Shown here: in pieces, positions 1-7,323 of the stretch
Layout of the letters: each line of letters starts with the position of its first letter
How positions within the stretch are numbered: the stretch's first letter is position 1
DNA from: Anaerocolumna sp.
GTDB taxonomy: Bacteria > Bacillota > Clostridia > Lachnospirales > Lachnospiraceae
NCBI GenBank assembly: GCA_029256035.1
Contig: JAQSYR010000017.1
Span: forward strand, 1 to 28,729
Direction of reading: 5' to 3'
DNA length: 28,729 nt
Notes under the pieces: model-generated
The model's database searches: none
What the model was told of the DNA's origin: nothing
The model's input: only the letters and a program-made list of their open reading frames with translations
Made by a program: the position numbers and the translations under genes

Positions 1-11
1 TATATCGAAGT

Positions 12-85
12 GTGCTAGTAGCTCAGTTGGATAGAGCAATGGCCTTCTAAGCCATGTGTCGGGGGTTCGAATCCCTTCTGGCACG
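12..85 (+). tRNA. tRNA-Arg (anticodon TCT)
   Basis: A full cloverleaf can be folded. The acceptor stem GTGCTAG pairs with CTGGCAC, with one G-T wobble. The anticodon stem ATGGC/GCCAT holds the loop CTTCTAA with TCT at 46-48, and the T arm carries GGTTCGAATCC. It reads AGA codons. The discriminator is G85 and the CCA end is not encoded. It is the first of five closely spaced tRNA genes on this strand. Confidence 0.96.
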
Positions 86-164
86 TTTTTTTATCTAAAA
101 AGGTAAAAGAGTATAGATAATACAACTTTCCTTGATAAAATATAACGTATATAAATGTGAGTAT

Positions 165-239
165 GGTGGGTATAGCGCAGTTGGTTAGCGCGCCAGATTG
201 TGGCTCTGGAGGCCAAGGGTTCGAATCCCTTTATCCACC
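165..239 (+). tRNA. tRNA-His (anticodon GTG)
   Basis: The acceptor stem GTGGGTA/TATCCAC and anticodon stem CCAGA/TCTGG enclose the loop TTGTGGC, with GTG at 200-202. The extra 5' base G165 opposite C239 is the histidine identity pair (G-1:C73), which supports starting the gene at 165 rather than 166. No CCA is encoded. Confidence 0.96.
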
Positions 240-258
240 TTTGTAATACAAATAATGT

Positions 259-331
259 TGGGCTATCGCCAAGCGGTAAGGCACAGGACTTTGACTCCTG
301 CATTACGCTGGTTCAAATCCAGCTAGCCCAG
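259..331 (+). tRNA. tRNA-Gln (anticodon TTG)
   Basis: The acceptor stem TGGGCTA/TAGCCCA is fully paired. The anticodon stem CAGGA/TCCTG carries the loop CTTTGAC with TTG at 291-293, which decodes CAA. The discriminator is G331 and no CCA is encoded. Confidence 0.96.
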
Positions 332-380
332 TTTCTAACCGGTTATGCTGGTTGGAGAAGCTTGATGTTTTACATCAGAT

Positions 381-453
381 GGGATATTAGCTCAGCCGGT
401 AGAGCACTTGACTTTTAATCAAGGTGTCCCGGGTTCGAATCCCGGATGTCTCA
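381..453 (+). tRNA. tRNA-Lys (anticodon TTT)
   Basis: The acceptor stem GGGATAT pairs with ATGTCTC with two G-T wobbles. The anticodon stem CTTGA/TCAAG carries the loop CTTTTAA with TTT at 414-416. The T arm CCGGGTTCGAATCCCGG is perfect. The discriminator is A453 and no CCA is encoded. Confidence 0.96.
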
Positions 454-484
454 TTAATAATTATCATTGATAATTATTAGAAAT

Positions 485-564
485 GCGGATGTGGCGGAAC
501 TGGCAGACGCGCTAGACTTAGGATCTAGTGGGAGACCGTGCAGGTTCAATTCCTGTCATCCGCA
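485..564 (+). tRNA. tRNA-Leu (anticodon TAG)
   Basis: The acceptor stem GCGGATG/CATCCGC is fully paired. The anticodon stem CTAGA/TCTAG carries the loop CTTAGGA with TAG at 519-521, which decodes CUN codons. A variable arm longer than in the four preceding tRNAs gives the class II length of 80 nt expected of tRNA-Leu. The discriminator is A564 and no CCA is encoded. Confidence 0.96.
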
Positions 565-570
565 GTCACA

Positions 571-615
571 AGGGTCTTAGCACTTTCAGTAGGAAGGTGT
601 TAGGGCTCTTTTTTT
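571..615 (+). terminator. Rho-independent terminator of the tRNA cluster
   Basis: A 17-bp stem (571-587 with 593-609) has five G-T wobbles, no mismatches and a 5-nt loop. It runs into a T tract at 609-615. It sits 6 nt after tRNA-Leu and closes the tRNA transcription unit. Confidence 0.88.
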
Positions 616-676
616 GTTATATTCACTTTTTGTTGTATTCACTTAATGTTGTAAAATATTACATTTTATAAATTTA

Positions 677-705
677 TTGTTAAAAATGCATTATTATAGT
701 ATAAT
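677..705 (+). promoter_or_regulatory. SigA-type promoter of the GGDEF-EAL gene
   Basis: TTGTTA (677-682) and a perfect TATAAT (700-705) are separated by 17 nt. Transcription would start near 712 and give a leader of about 185 nt before the start codon at 897. Confidence 0.75.
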
Positions 706-711
706 TTATAA

Positions 712-896
712 GTATAAATTAGTAATTCATTCCTTACAGCTTATAAGTAAAACAGTTATATGAAAACGTGGTAATAAGCTTTAATCAAAAATAAATGGGT
801 GCTTGTAAAGCAAGTATGCATGCCTTAATAATACTATTGAATAAACCTAATTCCAAGGAATTTAGCAAAACCAAAGGTTAAGAATAGGAGGATAAC
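712..896 (+). promoter_or_regulatory. Long leader with hairpins before the GGDEF-EAL gene
   Basis: The leader holds an AGCTTAT/ATAAGCT inverted repeat flanking about 36 nt. It also holds a hairpin GTGCTTG/CAAGTAT around loop TAAAG (799-817) and a CTAATTCC/GGAATTTAG hairpin (847-865). The last 11 nt contain the AGGAGG ribosome-binding site (886-891), five bases before a TTG start. I looked for the conserved core of the GEMM-I cyclic-di-GMP riboswitch and did not find it. A cis-regulatory RNA is possible but not shown. Confidence 0.35.
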
Positions 897-3572
897 TTGA
901 AAGCAAAAAGCTCAATACGAAAGAAGTTAATGACTACAATTTTTATTGGTTGCCTCATTCCATACTTTTTAGGTGGATTATATCTAAAATTATTTCTTGA
1001 AAATTGGTTGTTTGAAAATAGTATTAATAATTCTAATCAAATACTGCATCAAGTCAATGAATTAATCGACAGGTCTTTGATTTCTGACATGAAAGAAGAA
1101 GTAGAATTAATAGCATCTCTGGATATAGTAAAAGAGGCAAATAATAATCTAAATAGTTATATAAATTATGATTCTAGTACGTTTTCTTATAGAGAACTTA
1201 GTATTGAAAACATAATAGAAGACTATTTTGAAGCCATGAAGAAAAGCCACAAGTCAACGAATTTTATTTTTCTTGGAACTGAAAATGGGGAATATATGGA
1301 GTACCCCAGGTTTTCCCCAACAAAAAGTTATGATCCTAGAGCCAGACAATGGTATAAGAATACAATTGACCAGGAAGAGGTAATAATATCTGAACCTTAT
1401 ATAACGAATGTATCAAATGAAATGGTATTAAGTTTTACCAAGCGGATTATGGACAATGATTTTAAGATAGGTGTAATTGGAATCTCTGTAAAGATTGATG
1501 AACTTACGGAGAGCATTCGGCAAATTAAAGTAGGCGAAACAGGTTTCGTTTTTGTTTTAAGTAAGGAACTTAAATTTATAGTAAGTCCGGGCCATCAAGA
1601 ATGGATTATGAAAACTCCAGATGAAATAGGGGTACCTGAATTTTCTGTATTAAAAGCGGAACCAATGACAACTTTTGAAGCAGTAATAGATGGGAAGGAA
1701 TATATTTTTCATTCCATTCCATCAAGTGATACTGGGCTGTATATACTTACGGCAACCAATAAAGGGGAGATACTGCAAAAAGTTAAAGACATTACAAGTA
1801 TACTAATTATCATTTATACAATTACCTACCTCATGATATTTGCTGTTGTAATTTACGTTTCAAAACGTATCACAAAACCGATTCTTGAGATATCCTCCGC
1901 TATTAATCATATGACAGAGTTTGATTTTAACTTTAATCATTCGTTCTTAAAACAGTATGCAAATTCTCCAGATGAAATAGGTATTGTTTCAGGGGCATTA
2001 ATTAATATGCATGATAACTTCAAAGAACTTATGACCCAGGTACATGGAATTAATAGTGAGATTTTAAAAATTGATATTAAGAGAAACAAACTGTTAAAAC
2101 TGGAAATTTCAAATAAAAATCCATTTAACGGCGTCATTAATTCTATGAATACAATGTTAGAAAAAATACATATCTATATTAACCAATTAGAAAATGTAAA
2201 TCATGAAATGATTGATAAGAATGAATTGTTAACCGCTTCGGAAGAGGAACTTCGTGCCCAGTTAGAAGAAATAGAAAAGCAAAGGGAATATATTAATTAT
2301 CTTGCTTTTCATGATCCACTTACAGGTTTGCCAAACCGCAGAAGATTTGTCGAGATTCTTACCAATGCCATTTCCATGGGTAAAAAAGGCGGCGTAATTT
2401 TATTAGATATTGATGACTTTAAGGGAATAAATGATACTCTTGGACATGTCTTTGGAGACCATGTATTAAAAGCGATTGCATCCCGATTAGAATACCAAGA
2501 GGAACCGGGTTTATTAATCACTCGTTTTGGAGGAGATGAGTTTTTAATTCTAAAAACTTATGATGACATTAATGAGCTGACTCAATATGTAGATAAGATT
2601 TGCTGCATGTTTGATGAAAAAATTAATATTAATGAAACGGAGATAGATTTAAGGTTTAGCATAGGTATTGCACTGTTTCCAAATGACAGTATCAATGTAA
2701 ATCAACTAATTATTGATGCAGACCTAGCAATGTATGCTGTTAAGAAATCTGGAAAAAACAATTATAAATTTTTCGATTGTAGTATGATGGAAGAACAAAT
2801 AAGAAAATCAAATATTGAAATTATCCTACGGGATGCCATTAAGTTTGATGGATTTAAAATAGTATACCAACCCCAGGTTGATATCAAAACGGGCCAGATC
2901 ATTGGTTATGAAGCTCTTCTAAGAATTGCAAATAGCAACTTATCACCTGAAGAGTTTATAAAAATAGCTGAAAATAATGGAACCATTATTAAAATTGGAA
3001 GACTGGTAACACAAAAAGTAGTTGAACAATTGTATCTGTGGAGAGAATCTGGGCTAGAAATTAAGCCAGTTGCAATTAATTTTTCAGCTATTCAGATGAA
3101 TGACAATGAATATGGAGCCTTTATCAATTCGTTACTTCATCAATATAATATAGATGCCAAATTCTTAAAAATAGAAATAACAGAGAATATTTTTCTTGAG
3201 AATAAGCCATTGGCACTAGTATTTCTTGAACAATTAAGTAACTTAGGTATTCATATTGCAATTGATGATTTTGGCACAGGATATTCTTCCTTAAATTATA
3301 TGACGTTTTTACCAGTACATAACATTAAGCTGGATCGTTCTCTTAGCATGAAATTCTTGGAAAGTAATAATATTCAGGTGATGAATTGCTTGATATCATT
3401 GGTTCATAGTTTGGGATTAACAGTAATTGCTGAAGGTATAGAGACAATGGAGCAAGTGAATAAGCTAAAAGCAGCAGATTGTGATTATGTACAGGGATAT
3501 TATTTTAGCAAACCTTTGGATACAGATCAAATACCTGGCATACATAGCAATATCTTTAAGGATTGTCTGTAA
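897..3572 (+). CDS. Membrane GGDEF-EAL cyclic-di-GMP enzyme with Cache-type sensor
   Basis: This 891-residue protein is predicted to both make and degrade the second messenger cyclic di-GMP. The start is TTG, supported by AGGAGG five bases upstream. Transmembrane helices lie near residues 13-33 and 300-323. Between them is an extracytoplasmic dCache-like sensor with the motif YDPRARQWY. A HAMP-like segment (about 323-385) and a short coiled coil (about 440-466) follow. The GGDEF domain is intact (GGDEF at 545-549), so cyclase activity is possible, but the RxxD inhibitory site is absent. The EAL domain has E672 and the usual catalytic set, visible as NFS, EITE, DDFGTG, KLD, AEGIE and VQGYYF, so phosphodiesterase activity is likely. 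The gene is monocistronic, between its own promoter and a terminator. The ligand and the net direction of activity cannot be read from sequence. Confidence 0.93.
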   Translation: MKAKSSIRKKLMTTIFIGCLIPYFLGGLYLKLFLENWLFENSINNSNQILHQVNELIDRSLISDMKEEVELIASLDIVKEANNNLNSYINYDSSTFSYRELSIENIIEDYFEAMKKSHKSTNFIFLGTENGEYMEYPRFSPTKSYDPRARQWYKNTIDQEEVIISEPYITNVSNEMVLSFTKRIMDNDFKIGVIGISVKIDELTESIRQIKVGETGFVFVLSKELKFIVSPGHQEWIMKTPDEIGVPEFSVLKAEPMTTFEAVIDGKEYIFHSIPSSDTGLYILTATNKGEILQKVKDITSILIIIYTITYLMIFAVVIYVSKRITKPILEISSAINHMTEFDFNFNHSFLKQYANSPDEIGIVSGALINMHDNFKELMTQVHGINSEILKIDIKRNKLLKLEISNKNPFNGVINSMNTMLEKIHIYINQLENVNHEMIDKNELLTASEEELRAQLEEIEKQREYINYLAFHDPLTGLPNRRRFVEILTNAISMGKKGGVILLDIDDFKGINDTLGHVFGDHVLKAIASRLEYQEEPGLLITRFGGDEFLILKTYDDINELTQYVDKICCMFDEKININETEIDLRFSIGIALFPNDSINVNQLIIDADLAMYAVKKSGKNNYKFFDCSMMEEQIRKSNIEIILRDAIKFDGFKIVYQPQVDIKTGQIIGYEALLRIANSNLSPEEFIKIAENNGTIIKIGRLVTQKVVEQLYLWRESGLEIKPVAINFSAIQMNDNEYGAFINSLLHQYNIDAKFLKIEITENIFLENKPLALVFLEQLSNLGIHIAIDDFGTGYSSLNYMTFLPVHNIKLDRSLSMKFLESNNIQVMNCLISLVHSLGLTVIAEGIETMEQVNKLKAADCDYVQGYYFSKPLDTDQIPGIHSNIFKDCL

Positions 3573-3585
3573 ACTAAAGTCCCCT

Positions 3586-3614
3586 AGAGTCTGGCAAGCC
3601 AGACTCTTTCTTGT
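3586..3614 (+). terminator. Rho-independent terminator after the GGDEF-EAL gene
   Basis: AGAGTCTGGC (3586-3595) pairs with GCCAGACTCT (3598-3607) as a perfect 10-bp inverted repeat, followed by TTTCTTGT. It lies in the short gap to the convergent permease gene. The opposite strand has no T tract, so it mainly serves the plus strand. Confidence 0.82.
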
Positions 3615-3616
3615 AA

Positions 3617-4564
3617 TTATATAAAAAGTAAATTCTTTAAAACCAGTACCCAGAGAAAGATTGTTATCATAGAAACAATGGATGTTGTAACAACGATTTC
3701 GCCAGCTAAATCTCCATCTGATCCCATTGCCTTAGACATAGTAAAGGAAGCGACAGCACTTGGAGAAGCAGCAGCACCCAGTAAAGCAACTATAGCATTA
3801 TTCCGGTAGCCTAATAATAAGGCAATAGATATTACCACAACAGGAAAAAAGATTAGCTTACCAATTACTACCGTCGCCAGGTATTTAAAATTCCTTGCCA
3901 GACTGCCAAATTTTAATGAAGCACCAAGAATAATAAAAGCTAAGGGAGTAGTAATTTTAGAAATACTTTCTAAAGGAGTTAGAATTAAATCTGGTATACG
4001 GATGCCTATAAGTATAAAAATTATTGCCAGTGCCGCAGCCTGAATTAATGGATTACTGATGATTCCAAGGATGACTTTTTTAAAGCTAACTTTACCACCA
4101 CGATAGACCTCTAAGAGAGTAACGGCTGCTATATTAAAAACAGGGACTAAAACGGCTGATAGCAATGATACGAATCCAATGCTATCTTCACCGTAGATAG
4201 AAACAGTAATGGGAATGCCAAACAAAACTAAATTTGCACGAAACATTCCGTGGATCATAGCGCTACATTTTTGTTTATCTTTTACAAAGAGGGGCACTAT
4301 AAAACTTAGGACCAGAATATATATTATAAGGCTAACAACTGCAAACACAATTAGTTGGATGTTACTAATATTTAATGTATCACCAATTTCTACATTATAT
4401 ATATTTAAAAAGAGTAAGATAGCCATAAATACTCGAAATACCAGATTATTCATAACATCCAGGGAATGATCATCTACAAAATTTATTTTCTTTAAAAAAT
4501 AACCAAGTATCATCATAATCATTAGAGGGAACACAACATTAAGAGCTAGTAACAAATTATCCAT
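3617..4564 (-). CDS. AEC-family (auxin efflux carrier-like) permease
   Basis: The 315-residue protein is strongly hydrophobic, with about ten predicted membrane helices arranged as two groups around a central loop (about residues 150-170). This matches the membrane transport protein family PF03547. The N-terminal FPLMIMMILGYFLKK and the conserved PLAFIILGASL segment fit the family. Bacterial members export or import small carboxylates such as malate; the substrate here cannot be told. An AGGAG element about 11 nt upstream supports the ATG at 4564. The gene converges with the GGDEF-EAL gene and is divergent from the DJ-1-like gene. Length is normal. Confidence 0.88.
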   Translation of the reverse strand: MDNLLLALNVVFPLMIMMILGYFLKKINFVDDHSLDVMNNLVFRVFMAILLFLNIYNVEIGDTLNISNIQLIVFAVVSLIIYILVLSFIVPLFVKDKQKCSAMIHGMFRANLVLFGIPITVSIYGEDSIGFVSLLSAVLVPVFNIAAVTLLEVYRGGKVSFKKVILGIISNPLIQAAALAIIFILIGIRIPDLILTPLESISKITTPLAFIILGASLKFGSLARNFKYLATVVIGKLIFFPVVVISIALLLGYRNNAIVALLGAAASPSAVASFTMSKAMGSDGDLAGEIVVTTSIVSMITIFLWVLVLKNLLFI

Positions 4565-4685
4565 AGAGTAAAGGTCTCCTTTTTCGTCAGCCGCATCTGC
4601 TCATTTGGTTCATATGTATAATAATAGATTACGACAATAGGTATTAAAATAGAATATATAGACTATTTTATCCATTTATAAAAAT

Positions 4686-5144
4686 ATGTCAAGTAAAAGC
4701 CTTTTATTACTTGCAGAAATTACAGGTTCTCATAATATTAAAGTTATAGCTGACCAGTTGTTTGAAGATACGGATTATAAAGAAGCAAAAATGCTGATTT
4801 TACCTGGGGGTATGCCTGGAACGAAACATTTAGGAGAACATGAAGGGTTAATTGATTTATTAAAAAGCTTTCATGAGAAGGGAAATAGAATCTCAGCAAT
4901 CTGTGCAGCTCCTAGTGTTTTGGGACAGAATCAGATATTGCAGGGAAAGAAGGTAACCTGCTATCCTGGCAATGAGGACAAATTATTAGGAGCAGTATAT
5001 ACTGGTAATAAGGTAGAAATTGACTCTAACATTATTACCAGTAAAGGACTTGGAACAGCAATTGAATTTTCATTGGTTATTATCGAATCTTTGATTAATA
5101 AAGAGACCGCTGATAAAATAGCAGCAACCATTCAGTTTCGATAG
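4686..5144 (+). CDS. DJ-1/PfpI family protein, apparently internally deleted
   Basis: The 152-residue frame is clearly a DJ-1/ThiJ/PfpI-superfamily protein. It has LPGGMPG at 39-45, the nucleophile elbow around C73 (ICAAPSVLG), CYPG and SKGLGTAIEF. Relatives usually have 180-190 residues. After a first strand-like segment (KSLLLLAE, 4-11) the sequence jumps directly to ITGSHNIKV. The usual GFEEIEALT-type segment of about 35 residues, which carries the conserved acidic partner of the cysteine, is missing. I see no Shine-Dalgarno sequence before the ATG. A decaying gene or a remodelled protein without the classical active site are both possible. It ends only 6 nt before the end of the convergent symporter gene. 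Confidence 0.75.
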   Translation: MSSKSLLLLAEITGSHNIKVIADQLFEDTDYKEAKMLILPGGMPGTKHLGEHEGLIDLLKSFHEKGNRISAICAAPSVLGQNQILQGKKVTCYPGNEDKLLGAVYTGNKVEIDSNIITSKGLGTAIEFSLVIIESLINKETADKIAATIQFR

Positions 5145-5150
5145 TATATA

Positions 5151-6461
5151 TCAATCATATTTAATTTTTTTGTTTAGAATTATTATGGATAAAATATTGG
5201 GTATTATAATAAATGCATTTATAAAATCGGAAAGCTCCCAGACTAGTTCCAATGATAAGATGGCTCCAACGAACACCATAATAATATAGCATAAGCGGTA
5301 GGCGCCGATTCCATCTTTCCCAAACAGATAGAGCACTGCTTTTTCACCAAAATAAGACCAGCCGATGAGAGTAGCAACTGCAAATGCTATAATAGCAAGC
5401 CCAAGCACATACTCGCCAACGTAAGGTATTTGACGAAAAGCAGCAGTTGTGTATTCACCTGGTGATAAACCATCAATGGAACTTGGATTTTTAATCATGT
5501 TGGAAACAATTACAAGACCTGTTATGCCGCACATAACGACAGTATCCCAAAAGGTTGCGCTCATAGAGATAAGTGCCTGATCATGTGGGTTTTTAGTTTT
5601 TGCACTGGCTGCAGCAATAGCAGCTGTTCCAAGACCCGCCTCATTACTAAATAGTCCTCTGGAAATTCCGTATCTGGCAGCTAGTTTTATGGTACTTCCA
5701 ATAAAGCCACCTGCCATGGCCTGAGGAAGAAAGGCTGACCGTAGAATTAAGCCAGTGGCAGGTAGTAGAAAATGGCGGTTCATAACAAGTAAAATAATAC
5801 ATGCTATTATGTAAAAGGCTCCCATGGCGGGAACAAGTTTCATGCAAAAACTGGCAACGGCTTTTACGCCACCTACAATAACCAGCCCGGTGATTAGTGC
5901 GGCGACCATACCTGACAGGTAAGGAGAGATTCCCCAAAGAGTAGAGGCAGTTTTTGAAATGGAGTTTGCCTGAGTAGAGCATCCAACGCCATAAGAAGCG
6001 ACTAAAATAAGAAAACCTAATAATACAGGCAGGATTTTTGAATTTAATGCATGTTCCAGAGTATACATGGGACCACCAAGATAAGAACCATCTTTGGTTT
6101 TTCGTCTGTATAATACACCAAAATAGCACTCTGCATAGGTAGTTGCCATTCCTAAAACACCAGTAATCCAGCACCATAGTATTGCACCAGGGCCGCCAAA
6201 AGCAACAGCAGTTGAAACACCAATTATATTACCCACTCCTAAAGTAGCAGCAAGAGTCGTAGTGAGTGCAGCAAAACTGCTGGTTTCTCCTTCCAAATCG
6301 GAAGAAGTACTTACAGATAATCGGATCCCTCTACCGATTTTTTTTTGCACAAAGTTTAAACGAAAGGTAAAGAAAATATGGGTGCCCATTAATATAATTA
6401 AAAGAGGAGCACCCCAAACTATTTTGTTTATTTTCTCTATTAATAAAAAAATTTCATTCAT
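5151..6461 (-). CDS. Sodium:alanine (AGCS family) symporter
   Basis: This is a multi-helix membrane protein of 436 residues, the usual length for AGCS transporters. These import alanine or glycine with sodium. Family marks include the GVGNIIGVSTA segment, GGPGAILWCWITG, TYAECYFGVLYR, the SRGLFSNEAGLGTAAIAAA stretch and a tryptophan-rich ATLIGWSYFGEKA near the C-terminus. The open frame begins at 6467, but the GAAGAG ribosome-binding site (6468-6473) abuts that ATG and lies six bases from the second ATG at 6461, so I choose 6461. A TTGTCC/TATATA promoter lies just upstream. The substrate is inferred from the family only. Confidence 0.92.
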   Translation of the reverse strand: MNEIFLLIEKINKIVWGAPLLIILMGTHIFFTFRLNFVQKKIGRGIRLSVSTSSDLEGETSSFAALTTTLAATLGVGNIIGVSTAVAFGGPGAILWCWITGVLGMATTYAECYFGVLYRRKTKDGSYLGGPMYTLEHALNSKILPVLLGFLILVASYGVGCSTQANSISKTASTLWGISPYLSGMVAALITGLVIVGGVKAVASFCMKLVPAMGAFYIIACIILLVMNRHFLLPATGLILRSAFLPQAMAGGFIGSTIKLAARYGISRGLFSNEAGLGTAAIAAASAKTKNPHDQALISMSATFWDTVVMCGITGLVIVSNMIKNPSSIDGLSPGEYTTAAFRQIPYVGEYVLGLAIIAFAVATLIGWSYFGEKAVLYLFGKDGIGAYRLCYIIMVFVGAILSLELVWELSDFINAFIIIPNILSIIILNKKIKYD

Positions 6462-6482
6462 AGTCATCTCTTCGAAAGAATT

Positions 6483-6510
6483 TATATAATATATGAGACA
6501 TCAAGGACAA
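6483..6510 (-). promoter_or_regulatory. Probable SigA promoter of the symporter gene
   Basis: On the minus strand, TTGTCC (6505-6510) and TATATA (6483-6488) are 16 nt apart. Transcription would begin close to the ribosome-binding site, giving a very short leader. The region is AT-rich, so chance matches are possible. Confidence 0.45.
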
Positions 6511-6533
6511 TTTATTCAATGTATTTCAAAAGG

Positions 6534-6568
6534 ATGAAAAAAGCATGAAAAGACCATGAAAAAAGCAT
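6534..6568. repeat. Two 13-nt direct repeats between the symporter and SASP promoters
   Basis: ATGAAAAAAGCAT occurs at 6534-6546 and again at 6556-6568, exactly 22 nt apart, close to two helical turns. The pair lies between the minus-strand symporter promoter and the SigG-like SASP promoter. It could bind a regulator on one face of the DNA, or be a chance A-rich duplication. Confidence 0.5.
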
Positions 6569-6575
6569 AGATAAA

Positions 6576-6605
6576 ACATATGGAATACCACAACTTACCA
6601 TAATA
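6576..6605 (+). promoter_or_regulatory. SigG-like (forespore) promoter of the SASP gene
   Basis: ACATA (6576-6580) and CATAATA (6599-6605) are 18 nt apart. The -10 fits the SigG/SigF consensus CATNNTA and the -35 matches four of the five bases of GNATR. The position upstream of a SASP gene, a classical SigG target, adds weight. Confidence 0.6.
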
Positions 6606-6670
6606 ATATTTACCTTTACTGCTAATAATAATACCAAGATAAATGATTACTTAACGGATCACTTATCGAA

Positions 6671-6690
6671 CAGTTCTTATAAAAGAACTG
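6671..6690 (+). promoter_or_regulatory. Leader hairpin upstream of the SASP gene
   Basis: CAGTTCTT (6671-6678) and AAGAACTG (6683-6690) form a perfect 8-bp stem with loop ATAA. It ends 17 nt before the GGAGGTGA ribosome-binding site. No T tract follows, so it is not a terminator. It may stabilise the spore mRNA. Confidence 0.5.
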
Positions 6691-6720
6691 AACTATTAAT
6701 TAACCACGGAGGTGAATTTT

Positions 6721-6966
6721 ATGGCAAGTAATAATAATTCTGGTTCAAACAGAGCAGAAGTTCCACAGGCTAGAGAAGCATTAGACAGATTCAAAATGGA
6801 AGTTGCATCTGAAATTGGAGTACCTTTAAAACAAGGTTATAATGGAGATCTTACCAGCGCTCAGAACGGTTCTGTTGGTGGAGAAATGGTTAGACGTATG
6901 ATTAAAAGACAGGAAGAAAGCATGTCTGGTCAGTCTGGTATGTCTGGTCAATCAGGTTCTTTCTAA
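6721..6966 (+). CDS. Alpha/beta-type small acid-soluble spore protein (SASP)
   Basis: This 81-residue protein belongs to the family that coats and protects DNA in dormant spores. The germination protease site is visible as EVASEIGV (residues 27-34). The DNA-binding half has GYNGDLTSAQNGSVGGEMVR followed by RMIKRQEE. The C-terminus ends in two copies of a six-residue MSGQSG repeat, encoded by an 18-nt tandem repeat at 6922-6957. An upstream GTG at 6712 lies inside the GGAGGTGA ribosome-binding site (6708-6715), so the ATG at 6721 is the start. The gene is monocistronic, with a SigG-like promoter and a downstream terminator. It marks the organism as a spore former. Confidence 0.96.
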   Translation: MASNNNSGSNRAEVPQAREALDRFKMEVASEIGVPLKQGYNGDLTSAQNGSVGGEMVRRMIKRQEESMSGQSGMSGQSGSF

Positions 6967-7035
6967 TAGTAAAAGGAAATGCAAAGTTTAATTATACAAC
7001 AAATGCTGTGTAATTGGTAAAAGCGAAGCAATATT

Positions 7036-7114
7036 AACATCATCTGGTATATATGATTAAGAAAATGCTGTAAAGTCATTGGCTGAAGTCGTACATATGA
7101 GATGATGTTTTTTT
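7036..7114 (+). terminator. Probable terminator downstream of the SASP gene
   Basis: AACATCATCT (7036-7045) pairs perfectly with AGATGATGTT (7100-7109), followed by a T tract to 7114. The loop of about 54 nt is unusually long and may fold internally. It is the only terminator-like element between the SASP gene and glmM. Confidence 0.6.
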
Positions 7115-7212
7115 ATGGATTTAAAAGAACTCCATTTAAATTAAAACCCACTCAACGAGAAAACATCTATTTTATGAACGAACCAATGATATAGAATGAG
7201 AATAGAATGTGA

Positions 7213-7241
7213 TTGCGGATACATTTGTTGTATGTTACAAT
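7213..7241 (+). promoter_or_regulatory. SigA-type promoter of glmM
   Basis: TTGCGG (7213-7218) and TACAAT (7236-7241) are separated by 17 nt. The leader of about 75 nt contains a possible long-range TGCCC/GGGCA pairing but no recognised riboswitch. Confidence 0.6.
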
Positions 7242-7323
7242 TTATTAGTGGTGGGTCTATGCCCGGTAAATAATATAAAATTAGTCCTATGAAATAAGGG
7301 CAATGATATAAGGAGTAAAAGCA

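Noticed and set aside
200..418. Open frame across the tRNA genes
   Set aside because: It lies entirely over tRNA-His, Gln and Lys and has no coding character.
712..896. GEMM-I cyclic-di-GMP riboswitch in the GGDEF-EAL leader
   Set aside because: The conserved GACGCAAAGCC-type core and receptor sequences are absent. Only generic hairpins are visible, so it is reported as an unassigned leader.
5647..6177. 176-codon minus-strand open frame inside the symporter gene
   Set aside because: It is rich in Cys, Trp and His, with no recognisable domain, and is a shifted-frame shadow of the well-conserved transporter.
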